A stretch of DNA of 64,000 bases. Source: Siphonodentalium dalli (Eukaryota; Mollusca; Scaphopoda; Gadilida; Siphonodentaliidae). The DNA lies in contig CP136068.1 in NCBI GenBank assembly GCA_032622095.1, positions 241,607 to 305,606 of the forward strand, given 5' to 3'. The notes beneath the pieces are model-generated. The model was not told the DNA's origin and did not search any database. It saw only the letters and a program-made list of their open reading frames with translations. The position numbers and the translations under genes are program-made. Shown in pieces: positions 44,601 to 54,700 of the stretch. Each line of letters starts with the position of its first letter. Positions within the stretch are counted from its first letter, which is position 1.

Positions 44601-47600
44601 GACTCTTTGTTACTCCCAGGAGTACTCCGTGCATCCAGTCAATAGCAAATATTGTCGGTAGACGGATATAACTCAGCAGCACTAATGGTGATGCTCCTTT
44701 TATACCACGAACCTGAAAGAAGTTTAAACTAGGTTAATCTTCTAAGTCAAAATTCTCAATATCTCTCTAAATAACACATGGTTCAGATGTTCTCATAATG
44801 GTTCTGATGCATGCCAACTTGCCAAGTTTGAAAACAAATAAGGGAAATAAAGTTCCGGACAAAAAATTAAATGTAGCTGTAATACAGAATTTTGGAGAAA
44901 AAGTAAATAACTCAATCAAAATAAGTCAGATTGCCATTGGTTTCAATATCGTAGGTGCAGGGCTCCAAATAATTTATATAGTCATTAAATTCCACCCTGC
45001 ACTATTATTTGGGTCAGGTCTGTATTTTTATTAAATTTGGCAAAAACTTCCCCCTACGTACACTTCTATTTTGGGTCTGAACTTTTATTTGGAGCCAAGA
45101 GTAGCATAGGCAATAACACTTACAGCATTTTTAGATTGTACAGCTTTCATTATATCACTGATCCAACCACTGTGTGTTCTTTGTTCATTCTTTGAATTGA
45201 ATGGCCAATACCTGTGCAGACTGTTTCCAGGCCGCGTTTTCCCCTCATGAAGACATATACTACATCCAAATTTTCCATTGAATTGTTTCATGTTTGATAC
45301 CATAGCTCTTGCGGGAAGATCCATTGTCGTCGTCAGCAAATGGGCTCTCAGTAGATATACCCCGCTCTTGGTAGTAACTCGAATGCCTGCAAGATAATGG
45401 TGACTTTCCAAACTTTCATACACACTATTTAACACCCCTTGGGAACCGGTATTTATTTTCTGGTACCGTATAGTACTGGTACATTGGTGTGTCATCTTCT
45501 GTTTAGTTGCCCCCCCCCCCCCCCCCCAAAGAAAGAAACTTGGTATGTGACTGAATTGACTCTCAATGCACATGACATGTAGTATGAATCTGGGCTCGGT
45601 TGTACGTCATATCAAATATAGGAAGTGTCATCCCGATAAACCAAAATTTCATGAAAATGAGATTAGAAATACGGGCTGTAGCCAAAGCAAAGCCAAAATA
45701 CTGGATGTAGCCAAAGCCAGACAGACGTCAAGTGACAACACTACATGTACATTTGGTCTTCTAGACTTCTGTATTGAAAAGTGGCTTTTAGATCAACCTC
45801 TAACTACAAGTAGTTACCTTTTGCTAGAATGTTCAGCGTATCCATCAAAGGAGTCATGTATGTTTGCATATTTGGTTTCTCTGTATGACAATGTAGATGG
45901 GTAGCCAGTATGAATTTTTTGGAAAACCTGAAAAAAATATATATATTTTTGGTAAACGAACAACAAATAAACACGTATGTCTTGTGTTGTTAGAATTAAG
46001 AGTTTGTGAACGTGTGACAATCTTCGTGCGCTTACCTGACCTTTTATAATCAAAATTTATTGAATAATGGTGAAACGCAAATACATGTAATGTAATGCGG
46101 TGATAAAGTTTCGTACTATTACGGTCGAATAAGCAGAATGCACTTATTTGGCTATTCAACCTTATACGGTCATCTAAGCAGATGCTCTTAATTGACGGTC
46201 GAATAGCCAATCCCAATATAATATAAAAACATATTTACATACAACATGTATATACAAACCTTTTGACTATCGGAATCTCATTTATCGCAAGATATATGGG
46301 CCACAAGCTGCCTTTTTTTGATGAAGTGAACAGCGCAACACCATCTGAAAAAATAAAAGTAGAATTATTGTATTTTTATATAAACATTTTATATACATTC
46401 GATACTTCATTTAATATCGTCATACATGTATACATGCACTTTCAATAGGATAAGATTGCCATCTCATTTTCGCTAAGTTAATATTCTGAATTTCATTCTT
46501 TTGTTATTAAAGTTAAAACATAAACAAGTTTTATGGAAATATTATACATGTACCCTCCTCTCTTTGCATGCCATCGTTACCATCTTAAATTCATGTTCAT
46601 ACACATACATGTACAATATATCTGTTAATTTAAATGACATTATGTTACATAGTCTAAGAAGGATTTACAGTTTACTATAAACATGTAATACATTAATACA
46701 TACATATACCCAGTATGTGAGATGTACCGTACATGTATGAAATTATGAAGATGGGTCATGGAAGCACCCGAAGTATTTTAACATCATGTGTTAAACACAC
46801 AGTGTACATGTACCTGTATTTAACGTGAATGTTAAATTGATGACATCTTCTTGTTCTGGCAATGAAATTCGCCTATACTCTGATCCATCAGTAATATCGG
46901 ATATCAAAGAATCATCTCGATAATGATTTCTCTTTACTGCAGAATAAATTTCGTCATCTGCAAAAAAGATCAACCTTTGTACATGTGTAGCACTATATAT
47001 GAATGGTTAACGGTACACTCGAAGTCGGAATACAAGCTGTACTTGTAATTAATTAATTAATACACCCCCCCCCCCCCCCCCAAAAGGAGAGCAGAATTAT
47101 ATGTGTGATATTCAGATTTTATTCAACTCGTTTGATAAATCTGCCAATAAACAATAGTGTGTGCAGCTTACTCCATGATCCAGCAGGAAACTATAGATTT
47201 GAATAGATTTTTTTTCGAATCGATACCATCATCGCACTTGAGTTCAAATGTTTTTTGGATTTAACTTTTCTACATTTCAACACATTTGGACTTTAGTGTG
47301 AAGGAGCGGTTAGAAAGATGATTCACCACAAGCCACACCTTATATTCCAATATACAAGTAACTCGTTAGAAAAAAATCACTCTCAGGAAAATAAATAATA
47401 GTGATGGCATTTTCGCTATTTGTTCCACTGCCAAATAATAGTGCTCTGATCATATAGTCTGATGACTATTTTTTTTAAATTAATAATCTGCCTAACTATT
47501 ATTAGGCAGATGAGAGTCCCAACATAATTATAGATATATGTTACGTTCAATATTTAGAGTGTAAAAACATCTTACCTTGCAAAAGACCTTTCAGCTGTTC

Positions 47601-48488
47601 GATGATATTCAAGTCCATGAACTCATATGTCTTTGCATCATTTTCCTGACAAACTGGCGATGAACAAATTCCTGTTTCATTATCAATCAATCCATTGCAT
47701 AGTTCACAAACTTTATACCGCTTGGGTATTGAGAAGGAAATTTCTTTTTTCAAGACTTCTTTCAATCTGTAAACTGATGACACATATCTATTCATAGTTT
47801 CAGCAGGTAAATGTGACCGGACTAAGATGATAAGGTCTGAAAACTCTTCTTTGGAAATAGAATGTTTCATCGCAAACAGCATTAGCATGATATAGGACTG
47901 TGAATAAGTATATTGACATCCACTATACAGAGGGTGATCCTTCTCGTTCTCTTCGGACTGAGCATCTTGGTATTCTCTAGCATCAAAAAAATCATCCTGA
48001 CCTGATAAAATGTCATCTCCATCCTCGTCTGACGTGTCACTAATACTGCTACATCCACTTTCTGATGATGTGATAGTGCTACCGGTAGATGATTCATCGG
48101 AAATTGACATTTCCAAAGTTGAATCAGTTTCTGAGTCAGTATCAGAGGTACATGTAGTTGCTGAACGATTACTAGTATCATTCCCACCCATATCTGGCAA
48201 ATAAGCCAAATTGGCATGCAGCAAATGTGGTATTTCAAGTGCATCTTGCTTGTAATAGTTAGCAAGTCTTTTGTTTACTCCTGTATGGAGTGAACGTTTG
48301 TACCTTCGTTTTCTTGGTGTTGTATAATTGTTAAATGCACATTCGTCACCCGAGGAAGAAACGGAATCGGTAGGACTCGGAGAAACACTATCACTTTCAC
48401 TAGTTTCAGACTCTGTTTCACGTGAAGTTGAATATATTCCCGCCATGTTTTGTTCAAGTTGTTGTAATAATCCGGATTTGCGGTACAA
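41142..48488 (-). CDS. TNP2/Transposase_21-like transposase, 11 exons, 920 aa, open frame
   Basis: Exons in transcript order: 48488-47576, 46957-46814, 46344-46260, 45927-45818, 45386-45124, 44712-44542, 43965-43872, 43558-43361, 42865-42708, 42273-42158, 41652-41142. All introns are GT-AG and all phases match; the 2,763-nt sum is 920 codons plus stop. Residues about 14-180 are acidic and Ser-rich. A Cys cluster (C261, C264, C275, C280) follows. The transposase core contains NTDGVALF (D353), the MDLPARAMVSNMKQFNG block with GCSICLHEG (D440), DWMHGVLLGVTK (530-541) and CFGFESMN (E693). D353, D440 and E693 are my candidate acidic catalytic residues. These blocks are those of TNP2-like transposases of EnSpm/CACTA elements and of uncharacterised animal relatives, which cut and paste DNA in the nucleus. 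The start gives the longest exon 1; M15 is an alternative. Introns hold only repeats and AT-rich sequence. Domestication is possible, but the terminal repeats argue for a live element. Confidence 0.88.
41735..41877 (+). repeat. 63-bp tandem repeat, ~2.3 copies, in the last transposase intron
   Basis: GTGGATTATTGTCAATCGAA starts at 41735 and again at 41798; each copy continues through TTACACTGTATTAAGC. A third, degraded start (GGGGATTAATGTC) follows near 41860. Copies differ at a handful of bases. No function is seen. Confidence 0.8.
41917..41944. repeat. 28-bp hairpin repeat, copy 2
   Basis: Exact second copy of the CCCGTC-ATTTT-GACGGG hairpin word found at 40568-40595, 1,349 bp further inside and in the same orientation. 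It lies in the last intron of the transposase gene, directly after the 63-bp tandem repeat. Confidence 0.8.
44960..45096. mobile_element. Small MITE-like inverted-repeat element in transposase intron 5
   Basis: A perfect 12-bp inverted repeat (GGCTCCAAATAA at 44961-44972, TTATTTGGAGCC at 45085-45096) encloses about 110 bp of AT-rich sequence, including TTAAATTCCACCCTGCACTA. Length and ends fit a short non-autonomous DNA element. No clear target-site duplication was found, so a chance or locally evolved inverted repeat is not excluded. Confidence 0.45.
45124..45386 (-). CDS. Transposase exon 5: most diagnostic core exon
   Basis: Encodes residues 419-505. The sequence TTMDLPARAMVSNMKQFNGK then FGCSICLHEG is the hallmark of Transposase_21: an Asp in DLPAR followed by N-K-Q-F-N-G, then C-x2-C. 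The acceptor is TTATCTTGCAG|GC and the donor AATGCT|GTAAGTG. Joining to exon 6 gives NAVRGIKGASPL, running directly into DWMHGVLLGVTK. The donor is only 27 bp from the end of a small inverted-repeat element in the following intron. Confidence 0.88.
45510..45527 (+). repeat. Poly-C tract (18 C) in a transposase intron
   Basis: An uninterrupted run of cytosines upstream of exon 5 in the intron between exons 4 and 5. A second run of 17 C is at 47065-47081, in the intron between exons 1 and 2. On the transcribed strand both are poly-G. Tract length may be unreliable in the assembly. Confidence 0.9.
47065..47081 (+). repeat. Poly-C tract (17 C) in transposase intron 1
   Basis: Uninterrupted cytosine run preceded by TAATTAATTAATACA. 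It resembles the tract at 45510-45527, but the flanks are unrelated, so it is not a copy of the same insertion. Confidence 0.9.
47576..48488 (-). CDS. Transposase exon 1: acidic N-terminus and Cys cluster
   Basis: Encodes residues 1-304 and the first base of codon 305, ending at CAA-G|GTAAGATG. The first ~180 residues are mostly Ser, Thr, Asp and Glu with a basic patch (TPRKRRYKRS, near residues 57-66). After a segment predicted to be helical (YSQSYIMLMLFAMKH onward) comes CELC-x10-CSSPVC, a likely zinc-binding knuckle. Animal TNP2-like proteins commonly have an acidic N-terminus and a Cys pair before the catalytic region; zinc binding is inferred. Confidence 0.85.
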
Positions 48489-50353
48489 AAAAGACGCACA
48501 TCAACAATGTGACAGCTAACAGTTCATATTTATGGTTATGAATTATTAGTTAAGCTTTTATCTGGAAACTATTCAGCTTGTGGCGTTGATAACTAGTACT
48601 GCATCGTCGGGTATTGAGTCACTTAACTCCGATGTGATGTCGCATTTTGTTTTGTTTTTGGAGCTGATAGGAAATCGAATCTGATTGGCTAATATCGGGT
48701 CACCCTAAAATATGTGCACCGAAGCCGTTTGAAGCGAGAAACGTTTACACGGAGATCGTCTTGTCTCCTAACCGGATTTTGAGGAGGCCATGCAGTAGGC
48801 CTAGCTATGAGACTTAATTGCTCCCATTTTATTAGTAAAACGTACAAACAGAATAAATAGAACAGTTTCATAGAATCTGGTAGCCTAACAACTAAAGGCC
48901 CTAAATATGAGGGCCCCCCCCTTTTCGTACGCCGGATTCGACCCATTTTGGACCCGTAGGCCGGCCTACGCCGGATTCAAGACACAAATTAAGCTGGATT
49001 CCGGATTCATGTATTTATATAAACGGATTCCATTTCGGGTGAAATATTGCGATTTGGTTCCTCATTTGGTCATAATAGATCATAATATCATGAATTGTAT
49101 ATGGGATCCAATATGATGCACACTCTTATAGGACTTATATAGTCCGTATATATTCGTTTGTATACGGTGCTCTTTATCTTTCCGGTCATTATTTGCGGCA
49201 ACATATCTCAAAAATTGCCCCAAAGACATAGCAAAACAACTTGGATGATGGACTGCCAATTATATTTCCGTGAAAATGCGCTGTGGGCATAAACTTAACC
49301 CACAATTAAAAAATATGTAGGCCTATATGTTATATTGGGCTACCATCAACATATAAACAACGGTAGGCCTACCTCCGATGGCTTGTTAAAACAATATAAC
49401 CTTGCCAGGATAGTGTGTGGATTTCAACCATGCTATATGTAAAACTGTTTACTCTCCGACACTTAGCTATATCATCAAACACATTAATTCAATGGCGTTT
49501 GCTTGGCGGTTTACATGCGATGTGTTAAGCATGATTGTTAATATTATTATCTGGGACCCAAGCGGCCATATATACACGCATGGATATACATGGATGTGTA
49601 TTGTTTGACTACCAGTGGATATATACATATTATCGGGGGCTCCAACTCCCGTGCTACATGCATATATTTATATATCAAAATCAATATGTAATCATCGATT
49701 AATCCCCAATTTTCTAGTGGAGCGTGCGCATTATGTTATTGATCTGTCCGACCGTCTGTCCATCCATCATTCGGTAAATTGGTTTATATGTGTGGTGGCT
49801 TAAGATACGTATCAACTTTCTAAACTTAATTTAGTATTTGGGTTTTCTAACACAGAGTGCAGGTCGAAACCACGTGTTCGATGACCGCCGGCCAATTTCC
49901 GCTATAGAATAGGGTCCCCTTTTTTTGGGATTTCCTTCCATGTGCGTCCCCATGTGAGGGCATTGGTAGGCCTAAGTCCAAACTTGTTTTACTGGGATTA
50001 TACTGATCCGGTGCAGGTTGGGTTCGAGTTTGGAGTCCACCCGAGGGTTTTACATGTGTTATCACATCGGGGTATTAATTCTGGGTCAATATATCACGCC
50101 CATATAAAGAGCACTTAATTTATTAGTTTTTACACGGGAATGTGATAAAGATCGGTTAATCCAAGGAAGTCTAGACGCATATTCTATACCTTTGTTACTC
50201 TTATCCTAACATTTTGTAAACTATCGCAAGGTAGACTGCTCTGGACCTCATTGGTGAAGTTTCCACTACCGGGGTTCAAGACGGGGGTGCCTTTATATGT
50301 GGGACCTGCTCATATATTATGGGTATCACAAAACTAATCTATAATATCATGTA

Positions 50354-51245
50354 GGGGAGACCCGGGCAAAGCGGATCACGTAAGGGTTTCTTGAACAAAA
50401 TGCAACCGGCAATCAGAATTATTAGCACTGTCAGTTTCTAATCATGATGGCATAACATTTGACGGATGATGCATTAAGATACATCTATTGGTTTGGTTGC
50501 TATGGTGATTTTTAATTTTGATCCGCTTTACCCGGCCGTTTGGGCAAATCGGATCACCACATCGAGCAAAGCGGATCAGCAAACGAATCCTTCTGAAAAT
50601 GCAATAATGTTCAACTATTTATATGCTTTTTAGTTTTATTTATTACAATAATACATATTTATCCCAAATAATTAATACCGCGTGTTTTCAAACGTTCAAG
50701 TTTATCAATTATGGTCATGCTCCGACAAGGCACGAGTTTTGTCGATACATCGGACTAAAATTGTCCAAATTCACTTAATCTACGCATGTGTACCGGAAGT
50801 TAGTCATGTTATGAATGATCCGCTTTGCCCGATCCGCTTTGCCCGATCCGCTTTGCCCAGATCACACCTTTTTACAGTCCGGCGAATTACGCGCGTGTCC
50901 TCTCAAATATAGGAAATTGACATATTGTCTTATTCCACATATATATTGCCTAAGACACCGACAACATTTATTCGGGTAGATGGGTATGTGACCATCGATC
51001 TGCGCAATAGATATGCGCAAACGCACAACAAATACATATTTGGTAAAATCGTAAAATGTCGACGAAAATGTTCTAATGGGCTACAAAATTTTAGTATACT
51101 TGTTCTCTGTGGAAATGTATAAAAACTAACCAAACATAAAACTATCTTATTCTAAAATACGGATAGAATCGGAATAATTTTCTAGTATTGAAATAATAAA
51201 GGTGATCGGCTTTGCCCGGGCGATCCGCTTTGCCCGGGTCTCCCC
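50354..51245. mobile_element. 892-bp MITE-like element with 24-bp perfect TIRs and TA duplication
   Basis: The left end starts GGGGAGACCCGGGCAAAGCG then GATC; the right end is its exact reverse complement over 24 bp. TA flanks both sides (50352-50353 and 51246-51247), the signature of Tc1/mariner-type integration. The right end carries a second, slightly altered copy of the inner TIR motif. It lies inside the 2.45-kb nested insertion, making a three-level nest within the transposon. No transposase is encoded. Confidence 0.8.
50817..50858 (+). repeat. Three tandem 14-mers inside the 892-bp element
   Basis: GATCCGCTTTGCCC is repeated three times without gaps. It is the reverse complement of the GGGCAAAGCGGATC motif in the element's terminal repeats. 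Further single copies or variants lie near 50520, 50565 and 51207-51235. These could be internal binding sites for the trans-acting transposase. Confidence 0.85.
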
Positions 51246-51743
51246 TAGGCCTAAACTGGACGTGAAATCGGTATTTGTTTCTTAAACTGGATTCCGGATT
51301 CCAGCGTCATTTTAAAACTGGATTCCGGACTCAATGGGGGGAGGGGGGAGGGGCCCTCCTAAATGAGATTCTATCTGTCTTGCAAAAATGATATTACCAA
51401 TTATTAATAGGCCATAGACGAAAAATAAAGTGACACTGACTAAAACAGACAAAGAACGACTGCATGTCATAATTATGTGGTAGGCTACCAAGCGTCCACA
51501 TTATTGAGGTACCACATTGTCCCGTGGATAACAATTAAACGTCCATGCATGCAGGTACCGGTACCATCGTCCAGAAACCATGCACAACTTTCGATTCAGG
51601 GCATACACCTTTTCTATAAGCCGGCCTTCCGTACAACTTTTAGCGTGTCCCTCTTTTCGACCAATCAGAATCTTCCTGCAACTCACGAGGAACTCTTGGA
51701 AATTTGGCGCATTTTTACTAATTCCAAAACAACAACAAAAACA

Positions 51744-54700
51744 ATGGCAGTGTTTATGAAATATGCGCTAATGTTATGGCATAAGGACACACCCATCGGC
51801 GGAAATATTGTAAAACTGTCCGATATAAAAGAACCTGATATCCCAAACAACGATTACAGTGTTGGTGATCGAGTTTTGGTGCCACTTCGTGGGTTTGGAG
51901 ACTGCTTTGGTACCATTGGAAAACTTGCGGGTGAGTTTATTTACGCCATTCATATGATCGGATTGATCCGATATGCATATTCTACGAGCAATTGCATCAT
52001 TTTGTCATGACTAATGCCCTGATATATGAAATTATAGTTCATAAAATGAAACGACCAAATATCCGATTGTCATTATTCAAATTTATTGTGTATTTATCGA
52101 CGGACAGAGTAGGCTATTAATAATAATTAATATAATGATAATCATGTCTATTAATTATATGAGGTCCAGTAGGTTGGGGAAACCTTAGGCCAAAAAAAAA
52201 CCAAGATACTATGTTTCCGTACATCGACCGACCCTAAAAATAACCCGCCGACCCAAAACTTTTTATTGATATTTTGAGAATTTTTTTTTTTTCTTTCACT
52301 GTTTAAGTGTTTTAACCAGGGGGGGGGGGGTGAAAAATTTTCCGGCACGTATGCCGGGGTGGGTGGGTGGTCAAAGCCACCAACAAGCAATTTTTTCCTC
52401 AACTAAAAAAAAAAATTTCTGCTTGTTTTTTAGTTAAAATTGGGCTTCAAAACCACTAGAGAAATAATGTAATTCTAACTGTAAACTGACTGCAGGCAGT
52501 TATCGTGTTGTATTTTGTTGCAAATTTTGAAATCCAAGATGGCCGCTGCCAGCCATGTTTTTTTTGGCCGAATGACCTCAAAATGACTCATTCCTATTTA
52601 CATGTCCATGTTAACATCCATGATAAATAGTATATGCACAGAAATTCATATACATCTGTTTACAGTGAATTTCCACCCGCAAAAAAATGTGGTATGTGAA
52701 TAATAAAAAACATACTTAAGCATGAAGCAGCCCTTTTAATTGAGATTGTTTGGCTTCGGCAATCTGCTACGGCAACCCTTTATCGTGGCCCAGCTTGCTT
52801 CAGCAAATGGCTTCGGCATTGCCGATTGCCGTAGCCAATTATGAGGGCTGATGAAGTAAGTTTGATTCTTTATCAATCTTAATGTATATTTGGTCGAGGT
52901 AGTTCAATATTTCTGCAGCTGGATAAAAAATATCGAAATAAAAAAAAAAAAATTCCCTACCTACCTACCCTAATTTTTTCGCGCCGCTACCGGAAACATA
53001 CAATCTTTCTTCTTTTTTTGGCCTTTACTATCGGGCTGTTGGGATGTCATCTAGTGCAAAATGAACTGAATACTACATATTGATATTCAGTGCAAGTTTG
53101 GATGCAGTCTAATCGGGAATCAGATTGCATTATTCATAGTACGTCTGGGGTGTGGGTGCAAAATATAGTTTCAGAGGCTTCTACTAGACGACTAAGAAGT
53201 AAAATCTCACACAAAAATTAAAATAGAAATTTTATGAAAATAACGATACTATCGCTTTAAGGTCTTTGTGAACCTCTTTATCATGACTGAAAATGCATTT
53301 TTGTGTGTTTTAATATAACAATGGAAATCTTTTTCGTCAAAATTATAGTAGAATGGATTTTTTTTCATCCAAATACCAGTAAATACCATCAATATCTGTC
53401 AATATCACAAGAAAAGGCTAAATTTTTGGTACTAATTTTATAAAAAAAATAAAACAATTGTGATATTGTCCCTGAACATACCATACGATAAAATCAATTG
53501 AAATGCAAAAGTTCTTTTGTAAATTTCTTGCAGAAGAGAAGGACAAAGAAGCTCTTCGTGCTATATTGAATACCAAGGAATTCTCAAAGATTGTTGAGGC
53601 TATATGTATTGGCAGTAATGGCAGAGGCACAAATTCTCACCCAAATGTAAGTTGTAAATCATTGTGTCTTGTGTCCCTTTAATATTGTCTACTTTGGCTT
53701 ATTTTGTTCCAGGTGCCTGTGGCTATTATCTACGCATTATTTGTTTCTAAAATGTTGAGTTATACTGTTAGACGTCTAAAAAATGTCTGTGTGCTATCTG
53801 GGGTCCTTATCTCTTTGCTAACACAAGTCGTCTATGTCATTTTAATGGAAAAAAACAATTAAAATATATCAATTCTTGTTAATATTCCATATTTGTTTCT
53901 AGGATGAAGAGCCTGGCGTTCGCGATGATACAGCAGACAAAGTTGTCGTTAAGAAAACCATTCAAGAACCTGGCGTTCGCGATGATACAGCAGACAAAGT
54001 TGTCGTTCAGAAAACCATTCAAGAGCCTGGCATTCGCGATGATACAGCAGACAAAGTTGTCGTTAAGAAAACCATTCAGCCTGGCGTTCGCGATGATACA
54101 GCAGACAAAGTTGTCGTTAAGAAAACCATTCAACCAGAAAATGTGTGTACATTTTAATTTACATTTACATGTTTGCCCACTTTGCCGGGAATATATTTCT
54201 GAGAAGGGCAATCACCCTCTATTATGAAGGCCCTCATGCAGTTAATCTTAAAATATCCAAAGTTTCGGGGGAGGAGAAATGCTCAATGTCTGCCTTCCCG
54301 TCATGCCATGGCAATTTCCCTCCTGGCACAAAATTAGGGAAGGTGGCTACTGCCCTCCTGCTATTTTTGAAAGGATATCCCAGGATTATGATTTTTGTAA
54401 ACACAAGAAATGTATATACCGTATGTAATATATGCATGTAATAATTTAAAGAAACTTGTTTTATACATTTAATAGTTCTAGGAAAGAGACTATAATTACT
54501 GTGGCAAGGATTGTATTTTGTAGTCACAGAGAGTGGTGTGATGTCATTGCACACGACAATATGACACATGTCTTATTATACGCTCTGGGGAATTTAATGT
54601 GTTTCTTGTGACAAATGTAAATCAATTAGAATATATCCTGAAAATCAGAAATAGAGGTGTTAATTAATATAACTCATTTTTGCAGAGGCTTGCAAACCAG

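Larger units (their letters stand above)
48907..51360. mobile_element. Nested ~2.45-kb insertion with GC-rich inverted ends
   Basis: The left end ATGAGGGCCCC and the reverse complement of the right end AGGAGGGCCCC match at 10 of 11 positions. The element is flanked by AAAT (48903-48906 and 51361-51364), or CTAAAT if the right end is two bases shorter. Inside both ends are CTGGATTCCGGATTC-type modules (near 48992, 51290 and 51320). TAGGCCTA words are common within it and rare elsewhere in the island, supporting a different origin. No coding sequence is convincing; it looks non-autonomous. Confidence 0.6.
48489..51743. promoter_or_regulatory. Divergent upstream region between transposase and BEN genes
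   Basis: The two genes start head to head here, so this interval should hold both promoters. Of its 3,255 bp, 48907-51360 is a nested insertion, leaving only about 800 bp of original element sequence (48489-48906 and 51361-51743). No convincing TATA box or initiator was identified. The arrangement implies co-regulation of the two products before the insertion; its effect now is unknown. Confidence 0.5.

Noticed and set aside
45814-46216. Minus-strand ORFs of 79 and 120 codons
   Set aside because: They read through exon 4 (45818-45927) in the wrong frames and into the neighbouring intron.
49847-50065. 72-codon minus-strand ORF and tRNA-like GGTTCGAG box in the nested insertion
   Set aside because: The protein matches nothing I recognise, and no matching A box or cloverleaf could be built around the B-box-like word.
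51477-51743. Upstream in-frame methionine giving 89 extra residues to the BEN protein
   Set aside because: The added residues are low in coding character, and the domain-like sequence begins right at the ATG at 51744 with a better initiation context. A longer N-terminus cannot be fully excluded.
53879-54211. Minus-strand 110-codon and alternate plus-strand 107-codon repeats
   Set aside because: Both are other-frame shadows of the four coding repeats in BEN-gene exon 3. Only the frame starting at 53903 fits the splice phases on both sides.
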